The notes: generated by a model not told the origin, from the letters alone. DNA of 64,000 nucleotides from Ectothiorhodospiraceae bacterium BW-2 (GCA_008375315.1 CP032507.1:744001-808000), one strand, 5' to 3'. Positions 36,947-45,505 are shown, counted from the stretch's first letter. Numbers and translations: made by a program.

Positions 36947-37906
36947 ATGTTCGATGCCCTTGCCGACCTACTGGTATTTCAAGTGCTTGGCTTAAATCCT
37001 GCCAGCCATGCAGGTGCTGCGCTGCACTTTTTTGTGATGGATACGGTCAAAATCTTTGTCATGCTGCTGCTGATCATCTATAGCATGGGGCTGTTACGAG
37101 CGATGCTTTCACCGGAACGGGTACGCGACTATGTGCGCGGCAAACCGGTGTGGATGGCACGCACTACCGCCATCGGGCTAGGGGCTGTCACCCCATTTTG
37201 CTCCTGCTCATCAGTCCCACTCTTTATCGGTTTTGTCGAGGCGGGGATTCCGTTAGGGGTCACCTTCTCTTTTTTGATCGCCTCGCCCATGATTAACGAG
37301 GTAGCGGTGGTGATTTTAGCCGGCATTCTCGGCTGGGAGCTGACCTTGATCTATGTGGCAGCAGGATTGAGTGTCGCCTATATTGGCGGCGTGGTCATGG
37401 AGTATTTCAAGCCCGAACGCTGGGTTGAGCCCTATATCTGGAAGATTCAGATGGGGCAGATGCAGCTCCCCCAACCCGACAGATCGTTGCGGGGACGACA
37501 CCGCTACGCCGTAGGCGAAGTCAATACATTGATCGGTCGACTCTGGAAGTGGATTATCGCTGGAATTGCCATCGGGGCACTGTTCCATGGCTATGTCCCC
37601 GAGGAGTGGGTGAGCGAGCATCTAGGCGGTCAAGATAACTGGCTAGCGGTACCGGGGGCAGTCTTGTTGGGGATTCCCCTCTACTCTAACGCCACCGGCG
37701 TGATTCCGGTGGCCGAGGCGATGCTCGGCAAAGGGGTCGCTATCGGCACCACCCTCGCCTTAATGATGAGTATTGCCGCCCTCTCGCTACCGGAGATGAT
37801 TATTCTGCGCAAAGTGATACGCTGGCCAGCGCTCGCCCTCTATGCCACTGTACTGGCGGTCGCCTTTACTCTGGTAGGCTGGGGGTTTAACTGGCTTACC
37901 GCCTAA
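36947..37906 (+). CDS. CSCSS-motif membrane permease (DUF318/ArsP-related)
   Basis: 319 residues with about eight hydrophobic helices. The conserved TPFCSCSSVPLFIGF (Cys85, Cys87) and FLIASPMINEVAVVIL and GIPLYSNATGVIPVAEAML mark the permease family that includes ArsP, an exporter of trivalent organoarsenicals. Many family members pair with a small thioredoxin-like protein, as here. I therefore favour a metalloid or thiol-linked export role without claiming the substrate. It is the first of three plus-strand genes (permease, AhpD-like, thioredoxin-like). A GGAG lies 13 bases before the ATG. Confidence 0.85.
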   Translation: MFDALADLLVFQVLGLNPASHAGAALHFFVMDTVKIFVMLLLIIYSMGLLRAMLSPERVRDYVRGKPVWMARTTAIGLGAVTPFCSCSSVPLFIGFVEAGIPLGVTFSFLIASPMINEVAVVILAGILGWELTLIYVAAGLSVAYIGGVVMEYFKPERWVEPYIWKIQMGQMQLPQPDRSLRGRHRYAVGEVNTLIGRLWKWIIAGIAIGALFHGYVPEEWVSEHLGGQDNWLAVPGAVLLGIPLYSNATGVIPVAEAMLGKGVAIGTTLALMMSIAALSLPEMIILRKVIRWPALALYATVLAVAFTLVGWGFNWLTA

Positions 37907-37952
37907 AAGGCCCCCTTCCCGTCAAATTAACCATACTATAGGAGTCACCACG

Positions 37953-38252
37953 ATGTCTGAACAACCGCCACTTCACCCCGCTATTGTCGCCATGATATCG
38001 CTTGCAGCCGGTATCGCCGCCAACCATCCGGCGATGGGGCAGTGCCAGCTTGAGCGCCTGCGTCAACTCGGCGTCCCCGAACACCAGATCGATACTGTGA
38101 TCGAGATCGCCCGCCATCTTCGTGATGAGGCGGGGCAAAAGCTCGATGCGGCCTTTAATGAACAGTCAGCTAGCGCTAAATCAATCCCCATAGAGGGTAG
38201 TGGTGAAAGCTGCCACTGTAGTCAAACCGCCAGCGGCCAGTCGTGCTGCTGA
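37953..38252 (+). CDS. AhpD/carboxymuconolactone-decarboxylase-like small protein with Cys tail
   Basis: 99 residues. The core LAAGIAANHPAMGQCQLERL and IDTVIEIARHLRDEAGQKLD resemble the helical CMD/AhpD-like repeat found in redox and peroxidase adaptor proteins. The AhpD active-site CxxC is not present in the core. Instead the protein ends in a Cys/Ser-rich tail, GESCHCSQTASGQSCC, with CHC and a terminal CC. The following thioredoxin-like protein also ends in CC. The shared terminal Cys pair suggests metal or metalloid binding or a disulfide relay between them. It lies 46 bases after the permease. Confidence 0.72.
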   Translation: MSEQPPLHPAIVAMISLAAGIAANHPAMGQCQLERLRQLGVPEHQIDTVIEIARHLRDEAGQKLDAAFNEQSASAKSIPIEGSGESCHCSQTASGQSCC

Positions 38253-38288
38253 TTTTTCCCCTTAACCGATAAGATGTATGAGGATTTA

Positions 38289-38564
38289 ATGATGAAAAAT
38301 ATCAAGGTATTAGGTACTGGCTGTGCCAACTGCAACACCACTTACACTATGCTTGAGGAGACGGCAAAATCGCTAGGTGTCGCGATTCAATTGGAGAAGA
38401 TCGAAGAGTTAGGTGCCATTATGGCCTACGGTGTTATGTCAACCCCTGCGGTGGTGATTGATGAACAGCTAGTTCATGCCGGCGGGCTCCCTAGTCGCGC
38501 CACCGTCGAAGGCTGGCTAGCCGACGAGGGGGGTTGTTCCGGTAGCCAGAGTGGCTGCTGCTAG
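38289..38564 (+). CDS. Small thioredoxin-like protein (redox-active disulfide protein 2 family)
   Basis: 91 residues from ATG at 38289, with GAGGA 4-8 bases upstream of the tandem ATG ATG. KNIKVLGTGCANCNTTYTML has the active-site CxxC (Cys12, Cys15). The AYGVMSTPAVVIDEQLVHAG segment with its cis-Pro is the thioredoxin fold of the MTH895/TM0996 family. The C-terminus GGCSGSQSGCC adds three more cysteines. The family is often encoded beside CSCSS permeases, as it is here. It probably supplies reducing equivalents or hands over a thiol-bound metalloid. The stop overlaps the end of the convergent sigma-factor gene by four bases. Confidence 0.85.
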   Translation: MMKNIKVLGTGCANCNTTYTMLEETAKSLGVAIQLEKIEELGAIMAYGVMSTPAVVIDEQLVHAGGLPSRATVEGWLADEGGCSGSQSGCC

Positions 38565-39109
38565 CGCCTTACCGCGATCGCTTTTGGCGAACAGGGGGTA
38601 AAGCAGCAGATGGTGCCACTCTCACTAAATCGCACCTGACATAGCTGCTGTAGCTCCTGTTTGAGCCTCTTTCGGGCTCGCTGTAGCCGCGATTTGGTAG
38701 CCGGCAGCGATAGCGCCGCTTGATCGGCATACGCCTGCTGGCTCATCCCCTCTAGATCACACTGCTGGATAATCGCCGCCTCGGCCGCCCCTAGTCGCTG
38801 TAGCGCATGGGGAAGACACTCAGCTAGATTGAGCAGTGGCGGTAGCTCCTCCTCAAGCGGTTCGGGCACATCACCCCTCTCTTCGCTGCGCTGATGGCTA
38901 CGCAGGTAGTCGATGAGGCTATTTTTAGCCACCCGAAATAGCCAAGCGCGACGATTCTCGACGGCACAAAAGCGGCTCTGCTGCGCCATCGCCTTTAGAA
39001 AGATATCTTGCAGCAGATCGTCAGCCTGCGCCCAGTCGTGTAGCTGACGATAAAAAAAGCCTCTTAGCTCCTGTTCATGGCAGTGCCATGCCTCAATGAC
39101 ACAGTTCAT
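38561..39109 (-). CDS. sigZ: SigZ-like RNA polymerase sigma factor
   Basis: 182 residues of the ECF-type sigma-70 family. Region 2 is seen in DWAQADDLLQDIFLKAMAQQ and RRAWLFRVAKNSLIDYLRSH, and region 4 in IIQQCDLEGMSQQAYADQ and LPATKSRLQRARKRLKQEL. The end carries four cysteines in CQVRFSESGTICCFTPC, a feature I associate with SigZ-type factors. No anti-sigma factor is adjacent. The C-terminal cysteines could serve as a redox or metal switch. The gene faces the thioredoxin-like gene and may control the permease-thioredoxin set, but this is inferred from position only. Confidence 0.8.
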   Translation of the reverse strand: MNCVIEAWHCHEQELRGFFYRQLHDWAQADDLLQDIFLKAMAQQSRFCAVENRRAWLFRVAKNSLIDYLRSHQRSEERGDVPEPLEEELPPLLNLAECLPHALQRLGAAEAAIIQQCDLEGMSQQAYADQAALSLPATKSRLQRARKRLKQELQQLCQVRFSESGTICCFTPCSPKAIAVRR

Positions 39110-39172
39110 ATCGCTGCTGTTAATTGCTCTTAAAAACCTAATTGTATCGGCTTGCTCAATATTTGCTTTAAT

Positions 39173-39249
<77 letters not shown>

Positions 39250-39327
39250 CTATCAAGAAGGGGGCTATTATTCATAATCTGGCTGCAAAAGTAAAGCCAC
39301 CCCTAGTGCTCTACCAACTATTTCTCT

Positions 39328-39344
39328 CTCGCTCAGTGAGCGAG
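39328..39344. repeat. Short perfect hairpin CTCGCTCA-G-TGAGCGAG
   Basis: An 8-bp perfect dyad with a single-base centre lies 8 bases after the stop of the 188-residue coiled-coil gene. There is no T-run, so it is not a standard terminator. It may protect the 3' end of that transcript. Confidence 0.5.
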
Positions 39345-39351
39345 GGAAGCG

Positions 39352-39918
39352 TTAGGGCATAAATGGATTCATGACTCCCATAGGTTTAGCAATTTGGTTC
39401 ACATTGCCCCGCATAATCAGCACGCCGGTAGCGATGTGATTAAAGCTAGAGTTAATGAGCTGCACATTCTGACTCATCTGTACCATTTCAGTATTGATCT
39501 GATGCATCCCGTTAACCACACTGCCCACACGCTGATTCATCTGCGGCATCGTCTCACTCATTAGGATCATGCTATCGTTAATCTGCTCCATGCCGGTCAT
39601 GTAGCTATTTAGCTGTGACATCGTATCGACCACAATATCCATATCGCGTGAAATCGAGCGGGTGTTCTGCTCTAGCAGTGAAATATTATCGACTATCGCC
39701 AGCATACGCAGATAGAAGTCGTAGGCATATAGAACATTAAACACCGCCACTATCAGCATTAGTGCCGCCGATATCTTGACGATGGTGTTAGTCAGACGAA
39801 AATGGTAGTGGCGCTCAAATCGATTCTGTTCGGTTAATTGATCTAACCTATCGAGTGAACGACACAGCATCTCTCGCAGCTCACGCTGCTGCTGCTCTTC
39901 GGTAATCGCTTTAGCCAT
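39352..39918 (-). CDS. Membrane-anchored Met-rich coiled-coil protein A
   Basis: 188 residues, family not recognised. A charged N-terminus of ~45 residues, likely cytoplasmic, leads to one transmembrane helix (IVKISAALMLIVAVFNVLYA, ~47-66). About 115 residues of heptad coiled coil follow, with Met at many core positions (MTGMEQINDSMILM, MNQRVGSVVNGMHQINTEM). The end reads RGNVNQIAKPMGVMNPFMP. That ending is nearly shared with the neighbour (GDVNRMSKPARAMNNMFPFP), so the two are paralogues. A good AAGGAG site precedes the ATG. It is last in the run SlyD-like, glmU, protein B, protein A. A periplasmic spacer or scaffold role is speculative. Confidence 0.75.
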   Translation of the reverse strand: MAKAITEEQQQRELREMLCRSLDRLDQLTEQNRFERHYHFRLTNTIVKISAALMLIVAVFNVLYAYDFYLRMLAIVDNISLLEQNTRSISRDMDIVVDTMSQLNSYMTGMEQINDSMILMSETMPQMNQRVGSVVNGMHQINTEMVQMSQNVQLINSSFNHIATGVLIMRGNVNQIAKPMGVMNPFMP

Positions 39919-39933
39919 TGAGCAGAGACTCCT

Positions 39934-40545
39934 TTATGGAAACGGAAACATATTATTCATAGCACGAGCCGGTTTCGACATTCGATTCACATCCCCATTC
40001 AGCCGAACCACTTCGGCATCGACGCGCTGGGTCGTGACCGCAATCTCGGTAATATGGCGCTCAATATCGCCCATATGTTGCTGCATGGCATCGATCTGTT
40101 GGCTCATCTGGCCGACATGCTGATTCATAATCACCACATCCTGCCCCATTTGCGCCACTTTATCAGATATCGATTCCATGTATTGTACTTGCTGCTGCAT
40201 CGATACCATCACATCAGAGACATCACGCATCTTTTGCGACACTTTGGTGAAGTGGTGGTTCATACTCATCACCACATCGGAGATGCGTTCAACCTGAGTG
40301 GCCATAATCATCAATATGAGCAAAATAGAGATCGCAATCAGGCTCAGAACGACCATCCCGCCCCGAATACCATACTTTACCCGCTCGGCGAGTTGATCCT
40401 GCACATCCATACGCGACTGCATAATAATTTCAAATCGCTGAATGGCGCGTTTCAGATCACCACAACTAGGGCCATGATTGTTAGGTTGCTGTTCTATGGT
40501 AGCTACTCCTACTCTGTTATTGCACTCTTTTAGAGACCGCTGCAA
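39934..40545 (-). CDS. Membrane-anchored Met-rich coiled-coil protein B
   Basis: 203 residues as annotated from a TTG at 40545. No ATG exists until MQSRMDVQDQ (about residue 41), so the start is uncertain. A basic patch (ERVKYGIRGG) precedes one transmembrane helix (MVVLSLIAISILLILMIMA). The rest is a regular heptad coiled coil: in MGQDVVIMNQHVGQMSQQ the Met and Val/Ile residues alternate at 3- and 4-residue spacing. The C-terminus GDVNRMSKPARAMNN matches protein A. It begins four bases after the glmU stop and is followed by protein A after 15 bases. Topology N-in/C-out is inferred from the charges. Function unknown. Confidence 0.75.
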   Translation of the reverse strand: MQRSLKECNNRVGVATIEQQPNNHGPSCGDLKRAIQRFEIIMQSRMDVQDQLAERVKYGIRGGMVVLSLIAISILLILMIMATQVERISDVVMSMNHHFTKVSQKMRDVSDVMVSMQQQVQYMESISDKVAQMGQDVVIMNQHVGQMSQQIDAMQQHMGDIERHITEIAVTTQRVDAEVVRLNGDVNRMSKPARAMNNMFPFP

Positions 40546-40549
40546 TCGG

Positions 40550-41917
40550 CTATTTTGACCCTTTTTGCGGTCGTTGCCAACCGAGGATTGTCACCTGCCG
40601 GCTACGACTGAGGGTCAACGCCTCTGCCGGAGCGGTTTTGGTAATTGTCGAACCGGCACCAATGGTGGCCCCATCGGCTATCTCAACCGGCGCCACTAGC
40701 TGCGTATCGGAGCCGACAAAGACTCTGTCACCGATCACTGTCTGGTGCTTATTCGCCCCATCATAGTTGCAGGTGATCGTGCCGGCACCGATATTTACCT
40801 CACTCCCCATGGTGGTATCGCCAATATAGCTCAAATGGTTAACCTTGGAGCCTCTGCCAATGGTACTCTGTTTCACCTCAACAAAGTTACCGATTTTTGC
40901 CCCCTGCTCTAGTTCCGTTCCCGGACGCAGGCGGGCATAGGGGCCGATGGTACACTCTGCGGCGATCACAGCACTCTCGATCAGACTCATCGGCTCAATA
41001 GTCACCCGCTCCCCTATCTGGCTATTGCGGATGATAGAGTAGGCCCCTACCGTGACCCCGTCGGCGAGGGTTACCTCGCCCTCAATAATCACCCCCACAT
41101 CAAGGCTGACATCCTGGCCACAGCGCAGTGAGCCGCGAATGTCGATTCGATTAGCGTCGGCTAGCTCAACCCCCTCTTGTAGCAGCTTTTCGGCCTGACG
41201 CCGCTGCCAGATCCGCTCTAACTGTTGTAGCTGTAAGCGATCATTCACTCCGGTAACGCTCAGTGGATCCTCAGCTGCCCGCCCCACCACAGTGACCCCC
41301 TCGGCCACCGCGAGTGCGACTAGATCGGTCAAATAGTACTCCCCTTGGGCGTTGCTATTTTTCAGCTCGCCTAACCAGTTAGGTAGGGGGGCGGCGGCAA
41401 AGGCGATAATGCCGCTATTGACCTCGCCAATACGCTGCTGTTCCGCAGTCGCCTCTCTCTGCTCCACAATGGCGATAATATCCCCCTCCCCGCTGCGCAC
41501 AATGCGGCCGTAACCGTGGGGATTCGGTGGAAAAAAGGTGAGTAGCGCCACACGCCCCGCCGCCGCCTCTTGGCTAAGTGCTGCTAGTGACTCTGGCTGG
41601 AGTAGCGGTACATCGCCATAGAGCACCAGCACCTCGCTATTGCGATCGATATGGGGCAGCGCCTGTAACAGCGCGTGGCCGGTACCTAACTGCTGCGCCT
41701 GTAGCACTCCGTTGACCTGTAGCTGCCTCAGCAGTGGTAAGACCTGCTCTCCACCGTGGCCATACACGACATGAATCCTCTCCGGCCGCAGCTCTCGCGC
41801 TCGCTCTATGACATGCTGCAGTAGTGGTTTACCCCCTAAGGTGTGCAATACCTTCGGTCGCCGTGAACGCATCCGACTCCCCTGCCCTGCGGCTAAAATG
41901 ACAATCTCTAGTGCCAT
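40550..41917 (-). CDS. glmU: Bifunctional UDP-GlcNAc pyrophosphorylase / glucosamine-1-phosphate acetyltransferase
   Basis: 455 residues, the E. coli size (456). The N-terminal uridyltransferase begins MALEIVILAAGQGSRMRSRR and has LYGDVPLLQPESL and GEVNSGIIAF. The C-terminal left-handed beta-helix shows the hexapeptide rhythm, with GNFVEVKQSTIGRGSKVNHL, SYIGDTTMGSEVNIGAGTI and TCNYDGANKH. It makes UDP-GlcNAc for peptidoglycan and lipopolysaccharide. It follows the SlyD-like gene by 24 bases and is followed closely by the two coiled-coil genes, an unusual continuation. Both activities look intact. Confidence 0.97.
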   Translation of the reverse strand: MALEIVILAAGQGSRMRSRRPKVLHTLGGKPLLQHVIERARELRPERIHVVYGHGGEQVLPLLRQLQVNGVLQAQQLGTGHALLQALPHIDRNSEVLVLYGDVPLLQPESLAALSQEAAAGRVALLTFFPPNPHGYGRIVRSGEGDIIAIVEQREATAEQQRIGEVNSGIIAFAAAPLPNWLGELKNSNAQGEYYLTDLVALAVAEGVTVVGRAAEDPLSVTGVNDRLQLQQLERIWQRRQAEKLLQEGVELADANRIDIRGSLRCGQDVSLDVGVIIEGEVTLADGVTVGAYSIIRNSQIGERVTIEPMSLIESAVIAAECTIGPYARLRPGTELEQGAKIGNFVEVKQSTIGRGSKVNHLSYIGDTTMGSEVNIGAGTITCNYDGANKHQTVIGDRVFVGSDTQLVAPVEIADGATIGAGSTITKTAPAEALTLSRSRQVTILGWQRPQKGSK

Positions 41918-41941
41918 AATCGACTCTCTCTCCCCTCTAAA

Positions 41942-42421
41942 CTACGATGACATCGCCCCTGGCGTCTGTGAGACCCCATTCTCAAGCTCCTGCGCTGTCG
42001 CAGCCCGAATCTTGACCACAGTGATATGAAAGGTCAACTTTTTGCCGGCAAAGGGGTGGTTGCCATCGAGGGTCACACTGCCACTATCGACATGGGTGAC
42101 GACAAATTTGCGACTCTCCCCTCTATCGTTCATAAAGTCGGCCTCGGCCCCGATACGGCGATACTCTGGTGGCACATTTTCAATACGATCACTAAAGGTT
42201 AGCTGCGGATCCCACGCGCCAAAAGCATCCTCTGGCGACAGCTCTACCGCGATCGACTCCCCCTCCTCTAGCCCCTCTAGCGCCTCATTCACCCGCGGAT
42301 AGAGGCCACTGTTATCGCCATAGACAAAACTGACCGGCAGATCGATTCGCTCTAGCGGCTCCCCCCTCTCGTCGGTAATATGGTAGGTGACCGACACCAC
42401 CCGATCTTTTGCGACATTCAC
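41942..42421 (-). CDS. FKBP-type peptidyl-prolyl isomerase, SlyD-like
   Basis: 159 residues from a GTG at 42421, which has GAGGAG 11-16 bases upstream. An ATG at 42439 in the same frame lacks a site. VSVTYHITDERGEPLER and PVSFVYGDNSGLYPRVNEAL are FKBP/SlyD sequence. The inserted flap domain is VELSPEDAFGAWDPQLTF to KFVVTHVDSGSVTLDGNHP, with FAGKKLTFHITVVKIR as the last strand. The metal-binding His/Cys tail of E. coli SlyD is absent. The family couples proline isomerisation with chaperone activity in the cytoplasm. It stands upstream of glmU and is divergent from dapF. Confidence 0.9.
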   Translation of the reverse strand: MNVAKDRVVSVTYHITDERGEPLERIDLPVSFVYGDNSGLYPRVNEALEGLEEGESIAVELSPEDAFGAWDPQLTFSDRIENVPPEYRRIGAEADFMNDRGESRKFVVTHVDSGSVTLDGNHPFAGKKLTFHITVVKIRAATAQELENGVSQTPGAMSS

Positions 42422-42494
42422 AATCGGCTCTCTCCTCATTACTTAAAGGACAACTCAGCTCTCTCAGCAAGTACCCATCCGCCCTATTGAAGTA

Positions 42495-42500
42495 TATAAT
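42495..42500 (+). promoter_or_regulatory. -10 box of dapF promoter, suggesting a leaderless transcript
   Basis: A perfect TATAAT ends six bases before the dapF ATG (42507). A start site 7 bases after the -10 box would fall on the ATG itself. No ribosome-binding sequence precedes the ATG, which fits leaderless translation. The -35 region (around 42472) is poor. Confidence 0.45.
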
Positions 42501-42506
42501 AGCGCC

Positions 42507-43343
42507 ATGACAACCCTCTACTTCACCAAAATGCACGGTCTGGGCAACGACTTTATGGTCGTGGATGCGGTACGCCAACGGCCCCACTTTACCACAGAGT
42601 TGATTCGCCAGTTAGCCGACCGCCACTTTAGCATCGGATTTGATCAACTACTGCTAGTCGAGCCCCCTGGTTCAGACGATAGCGGCATCGACTTTCGCTA
42701 CCGAATTTTCAATGCCGATGGCAGCGAGGTCGGTAACTGCGGCAACGGTGCCCGCTGTTTTGCCCGCTTCGTGAAAGAGCAGGGGCTACACCATGGGGAG
42801 CAGGTGACCGTGGCGACTCGCACCGGTCTTCTGACGCTCTATCACACCGATGATAGCCGCGTTCGGGTCGATATGGGCACCCCCGACTTTGCTCCAGAGA
42901 GCCTGCCGATGCTCACCCCGTTTCAATCCCGTTATCAGCTCGAACTAGAGGGTGAACAGCTCACTTTTGGGGCTGTCTCCATCGGAAATCCCCACATCAC
43001 CCTGCCGGTAGAGTCTATTGAGAGCGCTGAGGTTGCCCGTTTCGGCCCGCTGCTAGAGTCGCATCCGCTCTTTCCTGAGCGAGTTAATGTCGGCTTTATG
43101 CAGCGAATTGACCCTCATCGGCTGCGATTGCGAGTCTTTGAGCGCGGTAGCGGTGAAACTCTCGCCTGCGGAACCGGTGCCTGTGCCGCAGCGGCTATCA
43201 GTCGCCAATGGGGTGAAACCGAAAAGTGTGTTACTGTAGCGCTCCCCGGAGGAGAGTTAACCATTGAGTGGCCGGGCAGTGGTGCTAAGTTATGGATGAC
43301 TGGCCCTGCCACGGTAGTTTTTAACGGAACCATCGAACTATGA
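42507..43343 (+). CDS. dapF: Diaminopimelate epimerase
   Basis: 278 residues. It converts LL- to meso-diaminopimelate for lysine and peptidoglycan. The N-terminus [17 protein letters not shown] and both catalytic cysteines ([13 protein letters not shown] and [12 protein letters not shown]) are present. The stop codon overlaps the start of the DUF484 gene (ATGA). The order dapF-DUF484-xerC is the conserved gammaproteobacterial arrangement. No lysA is seen here. The nearby decayed PLP decarboxylase at 32.7 kb is of the same broad family but is not a working replacement. Confidence 0.97.
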   Translation: MTTLYFTKMHGLGNDFMVVDAVRQRPHFTTELIRQLADRHFSIGFDQLLLVEPPGSDDSGIDFRYRIFNADGSEVGNCGNGARCFARFVKEQGLHHGEQVTVATRTGLLTLYHTDDSRVRVDMGTPDFAPESLPMLTPFQSRYQLELEGEQLTFGAVSIGNPHITLPVESIESAEVARFGPLLESHPLFPERVNVGFMQRIDPHRLRLRVFERGSGETLACGTGACAAAAISRQWGETEKCVTVALPGGELTIEWPGSGAKLWMTGPATVVFNGTIEL

Positions 43344-44038
43344 GTGCAGAATTACGACCGACCGAACAGCCGCTGACACAGCAACAGATTGCTGACTACC
43401 TGCAGCGCTACCCCGACTTTTTTGAGCAGCACCCCGAACTGCTACTACAGCTCAATCTGAGCGACAAGCGCCACAGCAATGCCACTGTCGCACCGCTGAT
43501 TGATCGCCAACTAGCGCTGCTGCGAGAGCAGAATAGCCAGCAGCAGCGCCAGCTTGCCCTGCTCAAACAGAATGCGCGTGATAACGAACAGCTACTGCTC
43601 AGTCTGCAGCAGCTCATTATCTCACTACTCGAAACCAACTCGCTTGATGAGGCGATTCACTGCCTACGAGAGGCGCTGATGGAGCACTTTTTTGCCGATG
43701 TGGTCAAAATCAAGCTCTTTAGTGATAGAACAGACCGACCGGAGTATATCTCCCGCGATCACAGCCGCTTACGGCCACTTGAGGCGCTTATTGAGCGCAA
43801 AGGTACCATCTGCGGTCAACTTAAGCCGGAGCAGCAGCAGGCGCTATTCGGTAAGAGTGAGGATCCCCCCATCGCCTCCTCAATCGTTATCCCTATCTGT
43901 CGCGATAATGGCCCCTGTAGCGGTATTCTCGCTATCGGCAGCAGTCATCGCAACCGTTATCACCCCGATATGAGTACCCTGTTTATTACCCATTTAGGGG
44001 CAATTATCCATAAAATTTTTCAGGATTATCTCAGTTAA
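43340..44038 (+). CDS. DUF484 family protein (GAF-like fold)
   Basis: 232 residues. The N-terminal [20 protein letters not shown] and the coiled segment [20 protein letters not shown] are typical of DUF484 (YigA-like) proteins. A GAF-like C-terminal domain (~100-230) includes [19 protein letters not shown]. Biochemical role is unknown. It is translationally coupled to dapF by a 4-base overlap and precedes xerC by 20 bases, as in many gammaproteobacteria. Confidence 0.9.
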   Translation: MSAELRPTEQPLTQQQIADYLQRYPDFFEQHPELLLQLNLSDKRHSNATVAPLIDRQLALLREQNSQQQRQLALLKQNARDNEQLLLSLQQLIISLLETNSLDEAIHCLREALMEHFFADVVKIKLFSDRTDRPEYISRDHSRLRPLEALIERKGTICGQLKPEQQQALFGKSEDPPIASSIVIPICRDNGPCSGILAIGSSHRNRYHPDMSTLFITHLGAIIHKIFQDYLS

Positions 44039-44058
44039 GGCGGGGGGGAGCGATTCTC

Positions 44059-44994
44059 ATGCCAGATCCGCTTCAGAGCGATAGCGCTTTTACAACTGAC
44101 ATCGACCACTTCTGCGGCTATCTACAGGTAGAGAGGCGCTACTCGCCCCATACCGTGAGCAGCTACCGGCGCGATTTAGAGCAGTTTGCCATCCAGCTAC
44201 AGCCCGAAGCCACCGATTGGTCAGCCGTCTCCCCTCAGCAGCTACGACAGATCGTCATGCAGCTACACCAATCGGGGCTCGCCCCCCGCTCTTTGCAGCG
44301 CAAGCTCTCGGCACTACGCAGCCTCTATCGCTATCTTAACCGCTATCGGGGCGATAGCCACAATCCTACCAATGCGATTCGTGCCCCCAAACAGGAGCAG
44401 TCTCTCCCCGATCACCTCGATATCGAACAGATATCCCAGCTACTCGATGTTGCTCCCGACTCGCCCCTAGCGCAGCGAGATCTAGCGATGATGGAGCTGT
44501 TCTACTCCTCGGGGCTACGCCTAGCAGAGCTCACTTCACTCAATCTTGAGGATATCGATCTGAGACAACAGATCCTCATCGTCACCGGTAAGGGGAGTCG
44601 CCAGCGCCAACTGCCCATAGGCTCCAAGGCGGTGGCCGCACTAGAGCAGTGGCTCAAGCTTCGCCCCCAATTTATTCGGCCTACCACCTGCGCCGAGAGC
44701 GCCTCGGCACTGTTTCTCTCCCAACAGGGACGGCGGATCAGTCAGCGCTCGGTGCAGAAACGGCTAGAGCGGTGGGGACAACTTCGGGCGCTCTCTAGCC
44801 ATCTCCACCCCCATACACTGCGCCACTCCTTTGCCTCTCATCTGCTACAGTCGAGTGGCGAGCTTCGTTCGGTACAGGAGCTGCTAGGCCACGCTGATAT
44901 TGCGACCACCCAAATCTATACCCATCTCGATTTTCAGCATTTAGCCCAAATTTATGATCAAGCCCACCCTCGCGCCCGCAAGCGCCGTGACTAA
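44059..44994 (+). CDS. xerC: Tyrosine recombinase XerC
   Basis: 311 residues. The SAM-like N-terminal domain (YLQVERRYSPHTVSSYRRDL) is followed by the catalytic domain with all active residues: the Arg in SSGLRLAELTSL, Lys in VTGKGSRQRQLPIG, HPHTLRHSFASH, the His in LLGHADIATTQ and the nucleophile Tyr in IYTHLDFQHL. With XerD it resolves chromosome dimers at dif. The location after dapF and DUF484 supports XerC rather than XerD or a phage integrase. A GGGGGAG site lies about 10 bases before the ATG. Confidence 0.95.
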   Translation: MPDPLQSDSAFTTDIDHFCGYLQVERRYSPHTVSSYRRDLEQFAIQLQPEATDWSAVSPQQLRQIVMQLHQSGLAPRSLQRKLSALRSLYRYLNRYRGDSHNPTNAIRAPKQEQSLPDHLDIEQISQLLDVAPDSPLAQRDLAMMELFYSSGLRLAELTSLNLEDIDLRQQILIVTGKGSRQRQLPIGSKAVAALEQWLKLRPQFIRPTTCAESASALFLSQQGRRISQRSVQKRLERWGQLRALSSHLHPHTLRHSFASHLLQSSGELRSVQELLGHADIATTQIYTHLDFQHLAQIYDQAHPRARKRRD

Positions 44995-45046
44995 AAATCG
45001 GCTACACTACTCCCCTTCACCTAACCGCAACCAACGGAGGTTTACC

Positions 45047-45499
45047 ATGACCAAGCCGCGCTATCTCGTCCCGCTGCTACTGCTTCTCGCCACTCAACCG
45101 GCAACTGCCGCCAAAGAGGGGGGCGGCTGGGTAGATGGCAAACCGAACTACTATCCCATCACCCCAGCTCTGACCGTCAATTTAAATGAGTTCGGCATCA
45201 GTTTTGCCCAGATAAAACTACAGTTAATGACTCAGGAGGTAGCCACTATCGAGGCGGTCGAAATCAATAAACCGGCAGTTATTGACGCACTGATAACGGT
45301 GATCTCCTCTAAAGATAGAGAGACGATGAACTCGATTCAGGGGCGAAAAAAGGTACAAGAGGAGATGAAGCTCAAGATACAACAGGTATTAGAGCAGCTC
45401 GCCCATATTACCCCCGGCGAGAGTGTCGGTAAGGGGGAGAGTGCGAAAGAGATTAAAAGCATCGAGCAGGTGCTAATTACTGACTTTGTAGTACAGTAA
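45047..45499 (+). CDS. FliL-like flagellar basal-body-associated protein
   Basis: 150 residues from the ATG at 45047, which has ACGGAGG 7 bases upstream; the longer frame overlaps xerC and is not used. A signal or anchor helix (YLVPLLLLLATQPATA) is followed by YYPITPALTVNLNEFGISF and AVIDALITVISSKDRE. These match the FliL family, whose members sit at the flagellar motor and affect stator function. No other flagellar gene is in the window, so it may be a stand-alone FliL-related exported protein. Confidence 0.75.
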   Translation: MTKPRYLVPLLLLLATQPATAAKEGGGWVDGKPNYYPITPALTVNLNEFGISFAQIKLQLMTQEVATIEAVEINKPAVIDALITVISSKDRETMNSIQGRKKVQEEMKLKIQQVLEQLAHITPGESVGKGESAKEIKSIEQVLITDFVVQ

Positions 45500-45505
45500 C
45501 CTTAC

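Noticed and set aside
40054-40533. His-rich 159-codon plus-strand frame
   Set aside because: It is the antisense of the Met-rich coiled-coil protein B, whose heptads and membrane helix make it the real gene.
44059-44994. Phage or integron integrase
   Set aside because: The dapF-DUF484 context and full XerC-like sequence identify the housekeeping recombinase. No phage genes or att sites are nearby.
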